Shown here one piece after another: positions 43,585 to 52,753 of a DNA stretch of 64,000 nt. How positions within the stretch are numbered: position 1 is the first letter of the stretch; each line of letters opens with the position of its first letter. The notes beneath the pieces were generated by a model. It was not told the origin of the DNA and ran no database searches. It saw only the letters and a list, made by a program, of their open reading frames with translations. The position numbers and the translations under genes are program-made. Source of the stretch: Alloscardovia venturai (GTDB lineage: Bacteria; Actinomycetota; Actinomycetes; Actinomycetales; Bifidobacteriaceae); contig NZ_JBHTHQ010000021.1 in assembly GCF_042676605.1 (NCBI RefSeq), positions 789,152-853,151 of the forward strand. Direction: 5' to 3'.

Positions 43585-45249
43585 CTAGTTATTCAAAGGC
43601 TTCACCAACGGGAAAGTAATCGTCTCGCGAATGGTTGCGCCAGTCAACGCGATGAGCAAGCGATCCAAGCCCATGCCCATACCGCCTGCTGGTGGCATGC
43701 CTACACCAAGTGCCTCGATGAAGTCTTCGTCGATATCCATTGCTTCATCATCGCCAGCCATAGCCATCTTCGCTTGAGCCACAAAGCGCTCACGCTGAAC
43801 GACCGGGTCATTAAGCTCTGAGTAAGCAGTACCCAATTCAAATCCGCGGACATATAAGTCCCACTTCTCCACCTGGCCAGGCTTCGAACGATGAGACTTA
43901 GTGAGCGGCGAAGTCTCCACAGGGAAGTCGCGTACGAAGGTCGGCTCCCAGAGTTGATGAGGATTTTCGGTGTAGAAGTGCTCCCACAAGTTTTCTACGA
44001 GCTTTCCGTGATTTTCTACCTTCTCACGCTCAATTTCAAGCTTATCTGCAAACTTTTCAAGGGTTTCTACGGAAGTCTCAGGTGTGATTTCTTCGCCGAG
44101 CTTTTCAGACAAAGACTCATAGATATCAAGCTGACGCCACGTACCACCAAGGTCATATTCTGAACCATCGGCAAGAGTTACCGTCGTAGATCCGAAAGTA
44201 TCGATTGCCGCCTGCTGCACGAGAGACTGGGTAAGCTCAGCCATAGTGTCATAAGTACCGTATGCTTCATATGCCTCGAGAGTAGTGAACTCTGGAGCGT
44301 GAGTAGCGTCGGCACCTTCATTGCGGAATGCACGATTGATTTCAAAGACTTTGTCAATGCCGCCGACAAGCATGCGCTTCAAGAAGAGTTCAGGAGCGAT
44401 ACGCAAGAAAAGGTTCATATCAAACGCATTGATATGTGTGGTAAATGGTCGCGCAGCCGCTCCGCCACGGATAGCTTGAAGCATAGGAGTTTCAGCTTCC
44501 ATATAGCCACGGTTATCAAAGTTACGACGCAAAGAAGCAACGACGGAGGCACGGTTACGCACCATCTTGCGCATCTTACCATCCACAATCATGCCAAGGT
44601 ACGGTTTACGAGTGCGCTGCTCATCATTGAGTTCCTTATGGAGCGCTGGAAGCGGGCGCAACGACTTGGAAGCAATCTTCCACTCACTTGCAAAGATAGA
44701 AAGCTCACCTGTCTTGGAAGCAATAACGCGACCTTTGAGGAAGAGATGATCTCCCAAATCTACGAGCTGCTTAAATTCTTTCAAACTATCAGCGCCAATT
44801 TCTTTCTTCGAAAGCATACCCTGGATAGGAGTTCCATCCCCTGCAGCGAGCTGCACGAAACACAATCCACCACCATTGCGCAAGAAAATAACGCGACCTG
44901 CGAGTGCGACGACCTTATCTGTCTCTTCGCCGGCTTCGAGCTTGCCGTCATAATCAGCACGAACCTGCTCAATAGTAGTTGTAATAGGCAGCTCTACAGG
45001 ATACGGATTTACACCATTCTTCATCATCAAAGAGCGCTTTGCCACACGCATCTGAACCTGCTCAGGATGTGCATGAGAACCAAAATGCTCATTAGCAGGA
45101 TCAATTGCATCATCAAGAGTTGCACCACTCTTTATGCGCTCATCGATGGTTTCATCCTGCTTCAGTAAAAGTTCTGCGCGCTCGACAGTGCTCATTCCTG
45201 CCGGCGACTGAGCCTCTTCCAACTGCGAAGTTTCATTCAAATCTGTCAT
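43585..45249 (-). CDS. lysS: Lysyl-tRNA synthetase (class II)
   Basis: 554 residues; charges tRNA-Lys. The first 60-70 residues form an acidic extension beyond the usual length. An OB-fold anticodon domain (about 115-210) and a class II catalytic core follow: motif 1 near NFDNRGYMEAETPML, motif 2 FRNEGADATHAPEFT, and motif 3 GMGLDRLLIALTG near the C-terminus. GAGGAATT upstream supports the ATG at 45249. It starts a lysS-menA-gpmA gene series. Confidence 0.96.
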   Translation of the reverse strand: MTDLNETSQLEEAQSPAGMSTVERAELLLKQDETIDERIKSGATLDDAIDPANEHFGSHAHPEQVQMRVAKRSLMMKNGVNPYPVELPITTTIEQVRADYDGKLEAGEETDKVVALAGRVIFLRNGGGLCFVQLAAGDGTPIQGMLSKKEIGADSLKEFKQLVDLGDHLFLKGRVIASKTGELSIFASEWKIASKSLRPLPALHKELNDEQRTRKPYLGMIVDGKMRKMVRNRASVVASLRRNFDNRGYMEAETPMLQAIRGGAAARPFTTHINAFDMNLFLRIAPELFLKRMLVGGIDKVFEINRAFRNEGADATHAPEFTTLEAYEAYGTYDTMAELTQSLVQQAAIDTFGSTTVTLADGSEYDLGGTWRQLDIYESLSEKLGEEITPETSVETLEKFADKLEIEREKVENHGKLVENLWEHFYTENPHQLWEPTFVRDFPVETSPLTKSHRSKPGQVEKWDLYVRGFELGTAYSELNDPVVQRERFVAQAKMAMAGDDEAMDIDEDFIEALGVGMPPAGGMGMGLDRLLIALTGATIRETITFPLVKPLNN

Positions 45250-45579
45250 AATTCCTCAAACTGTGTGTCTCGCTCGTCATGCGAAATTTATACTCGTGTA
45301 TCATACTGAAATCAGTAATTATCTGTGCTCTAGAGTACTCAATACCTTATACAGAGACTTCCTCAGACACACGAATATCTATTATCTATCGAATAATAGT
45401 GTCTTGTACTTTCTAGTTATACGTACTGCCTATCTTCACCAAAGTCGCATAAACCGCATAGCCCGCATAGTATAAAGCTCACTGCGATATCATCATGCCG
45501 ATATCCCTTATGCTTGCGATATCAATCACGACCCACCTTCACACTAATTGGACAGGCTTCGAGTATGCTAGGAGACTAA
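45250..45579. other. Intergenic region between lysS and tRNA-Pro
   Basis: 330 bases with no credible gene. It is AT-rich near lysS and must hold the lysS promoter and the tRNA-Pro promoter. TATGCT at about 45564-45569, 11 bases before the tRNA, could be the tRNA -10 box; I could not fix a matching -35. Confidence 0.5.
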
Positions 45580-45653
45580 CGGGTTATAGCGCAGCTTGGT
45601 AGCGCACTTCGTTCGGGACGAAGGGGCCGCGGGTTCAAATCCCGCTAACCCGA
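45580..45653 (+). tRNA. tRNA-Pro (anticodon CGG)
   Basis: 74-base cloverleaf. Acceptor CGGGTTA/TAACCCG, anticodon stem CTTCG/CGAAG with loop TTCGGGA, T arm GCGGGTTCAAATCCCGC, discriminator A. Confidence 0.97.
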
Positions 45654-45988
45654 CTTTTCAGAGGTCGAAAACCTACAGTATTCCACATGATTTTATGCGG
45701 GATACGCGTGTATCGCATATATTTATACGCACTTGTGCACACAATCCTTTTTACGGGTTTAATTTAAGAATTACAAATCATGAATCTAAAGAAACTCAAA
45801 AGTTGAAATTTTTGTATAAAGTGTTCTTGACTCGTGATGTCGCACCTTTTGACCAGATTTAACCGCGTCCTTTGATCAAATCCTTAACCAGACCTTTTGA
45901 AGCAAAACGTCAACGATATAGCCAACGATATAAATGTGTCGAGATATCTGACCGACATCTCGACACACCACATCTGTGAGCCTTTTCG
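45654..45988. other. Intergenic region between tRNA-Pro and tRNA-Arg
   Basis: 335 bases without a credible gene. It holds the hairpin terminator at 45931-45967 (minus strand) and AT-rich sequence. A 7-base repeat GTGAGCC occurs at the tRNA-Arg end and 13 bases beyond it; too short to call an attachment site. Confidence 0.5.
45931..45967 (-). terminator. Intrinsic terminator after tRNA-Arg
   Basis: Perfect 11-base arms (plus 45935-45945 and 45957-45967), followed on the minus strand by ATTTATAT. Confidence 0.65.
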
Positions 45989-46062
45989 TGAGCCTGAGGG
46001 GATTCGAACCCCCGACCTTCAGTACCGGAAACTGACGCTCTCATCCGCTGAGCTACAGACCC
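45989..46062 (-). tRNA. tRNA-Arg (anticodon CCG)
   Basis: 74-base cloverleaf on the minus strand. Acceptor GGGTCTG/CAGGCTC with two G-U pairs, anticodon stem TCAGT/ACTGA with loop TTCCGGT, T arm CGGGGGTTCGAATCCCCTC-like. Confidence 0.95.
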
Positions 46063-46131
46063 ATCGTTCCTAGTGTAACGAACCAAGGCGAAAACGAAAC
46101 TCGCGTACCTCGGTAGCGAACGAAATATATC

Positions 46132-47109
46132 TTAATACATCAAAGTCATGAGCTTTTGACGTGCCGCACGCAAACGAGGGTCATTCGGTTCAGGAATAGC
46201 GAAGTACTCTACCAAACGTTCACGTATCTGCTGCATGTCATCGCGATGACCAGGTATGAAATCAAGCAACCGTCCAAACGCATCTTGAATTTGTCCACCA
46301 ATCATATCAATGTCCGCCACATTCAATTGCGCCTCAACATCGTCAGGATTGTCTGCCGCAGTCGCACGAATGACACGAACATCCGAGCTACCATTGCGTG
46401 CTAAAAGCAGACATTTTGCCCGCTCACGAGCAGCAATCGCATCATGGGGATTATGCTCTACAAGCTTTGTATACGCTTCAGCAGCTTCGACATAGTGACC
46501 ACCAGCAGCTAATTCATGAGCATTCTCATGTCCTGCAGGAATTTCAGGCTCAGCATGAGTCGCATCACCTGCTCTCGCAGCATCCCCTTCAGAACCAGAA
46601 CTCGTCCCATTTTCCATAAACGGCGCAGTACCCGTAACACCCGACTGCTGCGCCATAGCAATAATCTGTGGAAAAAGCGTTTCTTCCAATTGCTGAAGTT
46701 CCGTTTCTGTAGGCATGCCCTGCATCATCGGGATAGGACGGCCACCTACCAGACCGAACAGTGCAGGCACACCTTGCACACGCAACGCTTGCACAATCTG
46801 CGGATTCGATGTTCCATCGATTCGGGCAAGCTGCATCTGACCATTGAGCTTTGCTACCATGTCGGCAAGTTTCTTTGCTACGTCGAAGAAACGCTCATCA
46901 TCTTGCAACCAAATGAGGATGAGTATAGGGAAAGTATTTGAGGAGTTAACCATCGCCTCAAAACTATTCTCATTAACATCTATCACATAGCCACCAGCAG
47001 CTGGAGCACCGCCATCCTCTCCCATCGCTGCTTCTGCTTTATGCTTCAGAGCCTCCAAATCTACAGCTCCTGCCATAGAAAACCCTGGTCGATATTCATC
47101 TTGAGCCAT
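46132..47109 (-). CDS. Thioredoxin-like TPR protein (YbbN/CnoX type) without CxxC
   Basis: 325 residues. Residues 40-145 form a thioredoxin fold: FPILILIWLQDDERF stands where active thioredoxins have W-C-G-P-C, so both cysteines are missing; VQGVPALFGLVGGRPI is the conserved cis-Pro loop. A Gly/Ala/Ser-rich linker is followed by TPR-like helices (about 205-325). This arrangement is that of YbbN/CnoX co-chaperones, many of which lack redox cysteines. GAGG 6 bases upstream supports the ATG at 47109; a GTG at 47139 has no ribosome site. Confidence 0.88.
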   Translation of the reverse strand: MAQDEYRPGFSMAGAVDLEALKHKAEAAMGEDGGAPAAGGYVIDVNENSFEAMVNSSNTFPILILIWLQDDERFFDVAKKLADMVAKLNGQMQLARIDGTSNPQIVQALRVQGVPALFGLVGGRPIPMMQGMPTETELQQLEETLFPQIIAMAQQSGVTGTAPFMENGTSSGSEGDAARAGDATHAEPEIPAGHENAHELAAGGHYVEAAEAYTKLVEHNPHDAIAARERAKCLLLARNGSSDVRVIRATAADNPDDVEAQLNVADIDMIGGQIQDAFGRLLDFIPGHRDDMQQIRERLVEYFAIPEPNDPRLRAARQKLMTLMY

Positions 47110-47190
47110 GTCATACCTCATTTCTGTACTACTCGTCACTCGCGTAACTCGTACGAAACTTATACGAAATTTATCTACATCACCTGTGCG

Positions 47191-47230
47191 TAAAAGCTGG
47201 TTATATGTTCACATGCACATATAACCAGCT
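47191..47230 (-). terminator. Intrinsic terminator after the lipoprotein gene
   Basis: Perfect 14-base arms (47195-47208 and 47217-47230) with an 8-base loop, followed on the minus strand by TTTTACG. Confidence 0.85.
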
Positions 47231-47239
47231 GCGTACGTG

Positions 47240-48238
47240 TTACTTTGCTTCTACCGCGACTGGCTGACGTTCTGCTCCCACAGTGCGAATTTTTTCGGAA
47301 GACCCCACCTTAGGAATATATATAGCTACCTCATTGACGTAGTCCACCTCTAATGCACTTGTAGCTTTGGTGTCTCCGAAAAGTGCTTTCTCCGAGTCAG
47401 AAGCCGGAAGGGATTGTCGGTCTCCTCCTGCTGTACGTGTCCATACAGAATCAATCTGTATCACTGCGAGCGCCCCTCCATCTGCAGTTTCCAAGACCTT
47501 GATATCTTTTGTATGTGCAGTGTACGTTTGGCTTTGCATTCCTTCATTTTGAGCAATCGCTTGCTGCACGCTGTCGGTGAGTGTCTGCAGATTTGTACGG
47601 AATGCATCATCTGCAAAGTCGTTTGCATACTTACTTTTTGCGCCGTTCTCAAGCACATCTGCATACCGCTTGGCCACTTCAGCCGGGGTAGCCTTAAGAC
47701 CACTCGTCTGCGCGTCGCCTTGGGTAGAGCCTATAGTGGCTACTTTAAATTTAGGCATCTGCACACCAGGCATGAGACGAACCAAACCCCATACCTTATA
47801 ATTTGCTGTTGCCTTCTGCTGCTCTAATACGAGCAGGCGCTGAGACTGTTGAGTGTCAGTTACAGTAGTAATCGCAAAAAGATTACGCGGCCACGTCTGA
47901 GACGTTGACACGACAGATTGGCTCAAGCTTTGAGGAATTGCAGTGGAAGAATCCAAGTTATTCGTCGCCGAAGCTATCTTGAGCTGACTTGTACGCACTT
48001 CAAGTGCAGGCCCAAGCATCTGTTCTTTGAGCGCATTCGTGTCACGTGCTGCATCAGCCTTATTAATCGCTTTAATAATTTTAGTGCGAATAGCCTTTTC
48101 CTGCGTAGTCGTCACAACAGGAGTTATCGCATTCGAATCAGCCTTCTGAGGCGACGGTGTACATGCTGCCAAAGCGACGGCAGAGGCACACACTACGCCA
48201 GTTGCCGCAAGTTTCATCAGTACTCGACGATATATCAT
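47240..48238 (-). CDS. Putative lipoprotein of unknown function
   Basis: 332 residues. A lipoprotein signal with basic start, hydrophobic core and lipobox ALAAC places the modified Cys at residue 26. The mature part is a soluble Ala/Thr/Ser/Gln-rich protein with helices around 45-75 and an alpha+beta C-terminal half. No known domain is recognised. It overlaps the upstream membrane-protein gene by 4 bases (ATGA), so the two are translationally coupled and probably work together at the cell surface. Confidence 0.85.
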   Translation of the reverse strand: MIYRRVLMKLAATGVVCASAVALAACTPSPQKADSNAITPVVTTTQEKAIRTKIIKAINKADAARDTNALKEQMLGPALEVRTSQLKIASATNNLDSSTAIPQSLSQSVVSTSQTWPRNLFAITTVTDTQQSQRLLVLEQQKATANYKVWGLVRLMPGVQMPKFKVATIGSTQGDAQTSGLKATPAEVAKRYADVLENGAKSKYANDFADDAFRTNLQTLTDSVQQAIAQNEGMQSQTYTAHTKDIKVLETADGGALAVIQIDSVWTRTAGGDRQSLPASDSEKALFGDTKATSALEVDYVNEVAIYIPKVGSSEKIRTVGAERQPVAVEAK

Positions 48239-49473
48239 GCTTTCTCCTGTTCCCGTGCATCATGTATAGAGTCACTCGGCTGAGAAGCTTCAGTAGATTC
48301 TGTAGGGGTATCATTACTCGAGCGTTCTTCCACCGCAAGACGCGCAAGATATTCAAGGAGTTCTTCTCCTGAAAGATTTGCAGAGTGAGAACTTTGACCA
48401 CTCCCTTTTGCCTTGTCATCTCCTGAAGTAGGACGATTGATAAGGGATGGAGACCATGGTGTATCTGCAGCTCCTGCACCGGTAGATGCGACAAGATTGA
48501 CCGAACTTGGATCGACAACCGTTTCAGTTGTCTGCGCATCTGTCTGAGATGATTTGCTATAGCCGTTAGAACTATTTGTATCTTGTTTGCCAAAAAGTTT
48601 AGAAAGAAGAGATGGTCGCGTATTTGTACGGTGCGTAATACCTGTCCGACTCTTCTTCTTATACGGCTCATACGGAGCATTCACGCCAGGAACTATCGGT
48701 TCGCCCGCAGCAAGCGCAGCTTCCTTCGCTGCCAACTGATTTGCACGAACTTGCTTACGACGCTCTACTCCAAATGGATCTGAACTCGAAAGCCACGTAC
48801 CCGACAAAAGAGCTGCTACTGCAAGGGCAGCCATGATGACATACCATGGACCTCCTGAGCCGGATCGCTGAGACTCATCACGGGTCCACTGAATCCTGAC
48901 CTGGGATACGCCATTCTTACTGTATGCTATGACTCGCTGCTGCGAAGTAATTCCACTGAGGCTTACGGTAGCAGATTGAGACTTCTTGCCTGAGCATTTT
49001 ATTTCTTGCCATAAATCGGAGTCAGCAAATGCAACAGATTGGGTCGCTTCCCCTGATTGAGAAACGTCTTTCGTGGATAGCTGTGTCCAGCTCGATAGAC
49101 CGCTAATTGCAGTGTATCGAACAGCTTGTGCTGCCATCCACGCATCGACGTCATCACTGTTTGCCACTGCTACACAGACGTCTCCTTGCGAAGAAGACGA
49201 CGCTTTCGAAGCAGTAAAAGTCATCTGCGAGCTGACGACGTTCGCTACACCTTCATCTGTCACGACATACTTCGCTGAAGTTTGAGCTGATGCACTTACA
49301 ATCTTACTTGGTTTAAGTACAGTCATGCTCACGATAGCCATTACAAGCGCCATAAATGCGAGAACGATAAGCACTGGCGTCACAATGCCGCGCATGATGC
49401 GTGGACGAGTCCACGTGCGCTTCTGTGGGGACACTTCACTACTGTGCGCTAAAGAGTCTACTTTTTTATTCAT
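48235..49473 (-). CDS. Two-span membrane protein with disordered tail, unknown function
   Basis: 412 residues. A membrane segment at about 30-52, an extracytoplasmic domain (about 55-215) with two cysteines (DVCVAV and EIKCSG), a second membrane segment (about 218-238), and a long cytoplasmic tail that is basic (KKKSRTGITHRTN) then Ser/Thr/Asp-rich with a helical end (ELLEYLARLAVEER). No recognised domain. It is followed directly by the lipoprotein gene with a 4-base overlap. The extracytoplasmic domain and lipoprotein may form one complex; this is inference. Confidence 0.8.
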   Translation of the reverse strand: MNKKVDSLAHSSEVSPQKRTWTRPRIMRGIVTPVLIVLAFMALVMAIVSMTVLKPSKIVSASAQTSAKYVVTDEGVANVVSSQMTFTASKASSSSQGDVCVAVANSDDVDAWMAAQAVRYTAISGLSSWTQLSTKDVSQSGEATQSVAFADSDLWQEIKCSGKKSQSATVSLSGITSQQRVIAYSKNGVSQVRIQWTRDESQRSGSGGPWYVIMAALAVAALLSGTWLSSSDPFGVERRKQVRANQLAAKEAALAAGEPIVPGVNAPYEPYKKKSRTGITHRTNTRPSLLSKLFGKQDTNSSNGYSKSSQTDAQTTETVVDPSSVNLVASTGAGAADTPWSPSLINRPTSGDDKAKGSGQSSHSANLSGEELLEYLARLAVEERSSNDTPTESTEASQPSDSIHDAREQEKA

Positions 49474-49538
49474 AACCTAACTATTTTACATGTTGAGGTA
49501 TAAAAAGCCATCTCCGCTCTTCACGGTAGGCTAGAGAC

Positions 49539-50525
49539 ATGCATACTAATTCTCATAAAGTTTTACGCGCAGTCGGTGCACTCATAGCGACCGTTACGCT
49601 TGTATTTACAGCTGCTTGCGGAAATTCTTCTAGCTCATCAAATGCTATCTCTGGTCTTACTCCTATGACGGGTGTTTCTGCTCAGGGGAAACTTGGCTCG
49701 AAGCCAACTGTCAAGTTCAAGACACCTTTTAAGGTCACAAATAATTCATATCAAATAATTCAGAAAGGCGACGGAGCCACTTTCAAAGAAGGTCAAAAGC
49801 TATGCATGCAGCAAATCGTCTTTGACCCTAAAACTGGTAAGCAAGTCAGCTCTACGTGGGAAAACTCCGCTGACTGTACTTCAACATTCTCTTCGAAGAG
49901 CATGCAGTCAAGCTTCTACAATCTTTTTAAGCAGCTTCGTGTAAATTCCACTGTAGCGTTGGGGATTTCTTCTTCCGGCTCCTCAACATCGTCGAGCTCA
50001 AAATCATCCTCATCGAAGTCTTCCAGCACAGAGACGACGGCATACATCATGGCACTCACCATTGTATCTGCGAAGACTATCCCAACTCGTGCCACCGGCG
50101 ATAAGGTAACAGGAATTGATGCTTCACTTCCGAAGATTACTTTGGCAAAAAATGGTGCTCCAAGCATTAACGCACAAAACTTGAAAAAGTATAAGTCCGA
50201 CGGGCAGCTTAAAGTTCAGACGCTCATCCAAGGCAAAGGTGCAACCGTCAAGGAGACGAGCACTATCACTGCTCACTACACAGGCTGGGTGCTCGGTGGC
50301 GATGCTAGTAAGCCTTTCGACAGTTCATGGACTCGTGGAGCTGCTGCTACTTTCTCCTTGCAACAAGTTATCAAGGGGTGGACTCAAGGTCTCGCCGGTC
50401 AGAAGGTGGGCTCTCAGGTGCTCCTTATTATCCCGCCAAGCTTAGGTTACGGAAATCAAGCACAGACGAATATTCCTGCAAATTCAACGCTGGTCTTTGT
50501 CGTCGATATCCTCGATGCACAGTAG
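49539..50525 (+). CDS. FKBP-type peptidyl-prolyl isomerase, lipoprotein
   Basis: 328 residues. Lipoprotein signal with lipobox FTAAC and Cys 27. The N-terminal part (about 45-190) looks like a degenerate first FKBP-like domain with a Ser-rich insertion (SSSGSSTSSSSKSS). The C-terminal 105 residues are a clear FKBP domain: ITAHYTGWVLGG, FDSSW, QVIKGWTQGLAGQKVG, IIPPSLGYG. It probably assists folding of exported proteins. The ATG has no ribosome site and follows TAGGCT by 6 bases (likely leaderless). Divergent from the membrane-protein gene at 48235-49473. Confidence 0.9.
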   Translation: MHTNSHKVLRAVGALIATVTLVFTAACGNSSSSSNAISGLTPMTGVSAQGKLGSKPTVKFKTPFKVTNNSYQIIQKGDGATFKEGQKLCMQQIVFDPKTGKQVSSTWENSADCTSTFSSKSMQSSFYNLFKQLRVNSTVALGISSSGSSTSSSSKSSSSKSSSTETTAYIMALTIVSAKTIPTRATGDKVTGIDASLPKITLAKNGAPSINAQNLKKYKSDGQLKVQTLIQGKGATVKETSTITAHYTGWVLGGDASKPFDSSWTRGAAATFSLQQVIKGWTQGLAGQKVGSQVLLIIPPSLGYGNQAQTNIPANSTLVFVVDILDAQ

Positions 50526-50561
50526 CGGCGGTAATATTTTATTTCTTGTCATTATTTAAGA

Positions 50562-50603
50562 AACTCCGTACTAGGTTCATCTATCGCCTGGTACGGAGTT
50601 TTT
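50562..50603 (+). terminator. Intrinsic terminator after the FKBP gene
   Basis: AACTCCGTAC pairs perfectly with GTACGGAGTT, 19-base loop, followed by TTTAG. Confidence 0.8.
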
Positions 50604-50693
50604 AGTGCCGAGCTTGCGTACATGCATCATGATGTTCTAATCGGTTCTAAGTATGAATCCAAGGACAGCGCAAAAAGTGTAACCTTTAGAATT

Positions 50694-51413
50694 TCAGAAT
50701 AGAACTAACTCATCAGATTGAGCGCCTTTCATATCCTCATAGTCAAGAATCAGACACTCAAAGCCACGATCTTCCGCAAGAGTACGCGCCTGAGGTGTGA
50801 TAGTTTGCGCAGCAAAAATTCCGCGCACAGGCGCAATCAGTGCATCACGATTAAGCAATTCACAGTAGCGAGTCAACTGCTCCACCCCATCGATACCACC
50901 ATGACGCTTAATCTCAATAGCGACGTGCTCACCCTGCCCATCAATTGCCATGATATCCACAGGCCCAATAGGAGTCGGATACTCACGGCGTACCAACCTC
51001 ATACCTTCTCCTGCGCGTTCAATCTGCTCAGCAAGATATTTTTGAAGATGCGCCTCTACCCCGTCCTTATCCAGGCCTGGATCTTCACCAAGGTCGTACT
51101 CACTGTCGCTGTGTACTTCCCACAGAGCAATGTTTAATATGTCGTCACTCTTATCTGCGATGGCTTGAAGATAGAGAGGAACATCTGCGAATCCCATGGA
51201 ATCCTCAATCGCCTGATAGCGTGGCGATTCTGGATTGATTTCGCGCAGTGTACATGGAGCTGCCATCCAGTTCAAAGGCTTATAGGAGCCTAGCTCCGAG
51301 AAGATAAGACAGGATTGGTCTGCCTTAATGAGGATTACTCGCTTCGCACGAGGAAGCGAGGCATTTAAACGTCCAGAGTACTGCGCAGAACAGTCAGCCA
51401 CGATGATTCTCAT
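50694..51413 (-). CDS. nucS: Mismatch-specific endonuclease NucS/EndoMS
   Basis: 239 residues; cuts both strands at mismatches and provides actinobacterial mismatch repair in place of MutS/MutL. The N-terminal beta domain begins MRIIVADCSAQYSGRL. The C-terminal PD-(D/E)xK nuclease has the catalytic Asp in VDIMAID and Glu-x-Lys in VAIEIKRHG, with GVEQLTRYCELL after it. The frame extends to 51449, but the ATG at 51413 begins the family sequence and follows a TACGGT box by 7 bases. The C-terminus ends in DELVLF, a possible beta-clamp interaction tail. Confidence 0.93.
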   Translation of the reverse strand: MRIIVADCSAQYSGRLNASLPRAKRVILIKADQSCLIFSELGSYKPLNWMAAPCTLREINPESPRYQAIEDSMGFADVPLYLQAIADKSDDILNIALWEVHSDSEYDLGEDPGLDKDGVEAHLQKYLAEQIERAGEGMRLVRREYPTPIGPVDIMAIDGQGEHVAIEIKRHGGIDGVEQLTRYCELLNRDALIAPVRGIFAAQTITPQARTLAEDRGFECLILDYEDMKGAQSDELVLF

Positions 51414-51480
51414 GCGCTCTACCGTACTTGGTCGCGATGACCTTAGCAAGCCATTCAGTCTAAATTTGTCCCCATAAAAC

Positions 51481-51508
51481 GCAAAAGAACGGCCTTTCGA
51501 CCGCTCTT
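51481..51508 (-). terminator. Intrinsic terminator after the Pro/Thr-tailed membrane protein gene
   Basis: On the minus strand a 10-base stem (two G-U pairs) with a GAAA tetraloop is followed by TTTTGCG. Confidence 0.75.
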
Positions 51509-51538
51509 CAAATTAAAGTAACTCCTTCATACACTCAC

Positions 51539-52594
51539 TTATGCAAGTGGCTGCTGATCGGGAGTTGTAGAATCAGTTGGCTGTGTTACCGGAGTCTCTG
51601 AGGTTTCCAGTGTTGCTGGTGTCACAGGTGTCACAGGTGTCACAGGTGTCGCTGGAGCAGCTGGCTGAGTAACAGGAGCTGCTGGAGCTGCGTAGCCGTG
51701 AGCCTGTGCAGGACCTTCAAATGCAGGAGTCTCAGGAGCGTTGACCTTGATGATGTAAGCAACTGCAATAAAAATACCAGCGAGGACTGCGAGAACGCCG
51801 AGTACAGTCATGAAGTTCATTGCTGCAGATGGGTCTATGAGAGTCTTTGGAAACTTCTCGAGCTGAGTAGCATCCACACCGCTCTGCTGAGTCGCCTTAG
51901 CCAAGTCTTTGTAGATCTTCGCAAGATCCAAAGCGGTAGAACGCATGGTGCCATAGTCAGCATTCAACTGTGCGATTGCAGCTGCAAGTTTGCCGTGCGC
52001 GATGAAGAGAACCACGCCGTCTGCGATGGATGCAACGCCTGCGAGCACACCAAGAACGCTCATACGCTTAGTAATGACGGAACCAACTGCGAGGAGCAAA
52101 GTAACAAAACCAACAACAGCGGAGATAATGCCGAAAGTCTTGATACTGTTGAACGCATCGAAATCGCCTGCAACTACGTCAATGCTTTTAGAAGTCTTGT
52201 CTGCAGTATCTATGAGCTTATCTACGGTAGAAATAATCGCATCTACGTCGTAGCCTCGCTCCTTAGCAATAGACTTCATCTCTGGGGAGATACCGTCGAA
52301 CTCTTCCTTAGCAGACTGAGCCTGCTTTACCTGAGAATTAAGCTGATCCTTGACATTGCGGACATCTGCAGCGTTATCGTTATCCAAGTTGAACATGTTG
52401 CCGTTCAAAGAAGTACCACTAACCAATGCGTCAGAGCTGTTGCTTACAGCCTGGGAGGTTATCAAAGGTGCAAAAAGAATTGCGATGCCGAGGACAGCAA
52501 CAACGATGGTAATCGCTGCGCTAACGATGCGAAGCAAAAATGGGTTGCTTTGGGACTTTGAAGTCTGAACCATAGGTGAATTCATGGTATCCAC
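51539..52594 (-). CDS. Membrane protein with Pro/Thr/Val-rich tail, unknown function
   Basis: 351 residues. Four predicted membrane segments: about 25-47, 155-175, 182-202 and 263-285. Between the first and second lies a helical extracytoplasmic region (VKDQLNSQVKQAQSAKEEF). The C-terminal 65 residues are low-complexity Ala/Pro/Val/Thr (APVTQPAAPATPVTPVTPVT), encoded in part by a 9-base tandem repeat. No known family is recognised. It has its own terminator and lies after the ATP synthase operon on the same strand. Confidence 0.8.
   Translation of the reverse strand: MDTMNSPMVQTSKSQSNPFLLRIVSAAITIVVAVLGIAILFAPLITSQAVSNSSDALVSGTSLNGNMFNLDNDNAADVRNVKDQLNSQVKQAQSAKEEFDGISPEMKSIAKERGYDVDAIISTVDKLIDTADKTSKSIDVVAGDFDAFNSIKTFGIISAVVGFVTLLLAVGSVITKRMSVLGVLAGVASIADGVVLFIAHGKLAAAIAQLNADYGTMRSTALDLAKIYKDLAKATQQSGVDATQLEKFPKTLIDPSAAMNFMTVLGVLAVLAGIFIAVAYIIKVNAPETPAFEGPAQAHGYAAPAAPVTQPAAPATPVTPVTPVTPATLETSETPVTQPTDSTTPDQQPLA
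51618..51650 (-). repeat. 9-base tandem repeat inside the Pro/Thr tail
   Basis: GGTGTCACA occurs three times in tandem plus a partial copy on the plus strand, coding for repeated Pro-Val-Thr. Copy-number change would keep the frame. Confidence 0.8.
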
Positions 52595-52679
52595 GTCTTT
52601 TCTTTCTCTTTAAAGTTTCAGGTACTATCTTAAGGTGAAGAGCAGACCTCTAACTCTTTTAATTTTGTTTGAAATAGAC

Positions 52680-52727
52680 GAAAGCTCATTCCGCATATCA
52701 TTGGAATCATGCGAAACGAGCTTTTGT
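52680..52727 (-). terminator. Probable terminator after the ATP synthase operon
   Basis: AAAGCTC/GAGCTTT outer stem with an inner CGCAT/ATGCG stem, about 30 bases after the atpC stop. On the minus strand only a broken T-rich tract (TTTCGTCTATTTC) follows. Confidence 0.45.
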
Positions 52728-52753
52728 AGAATGTTCAGCGTTTGTATTGACGC

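Noticed and set aside
44299..45168. Long open frame opposite lysS
   Set aside because: Shadow of lysS on the other strand.
45596..45862. Open frame across tRNA-Pro
   Set aside because: Begins inside the tRNA and has no coding features.
45976..45997. Short repeat at the 3' end of tRNA-Arg as an integration site
   Set aside because: Only 7 bases long, no integrase or foreign genes nearby.
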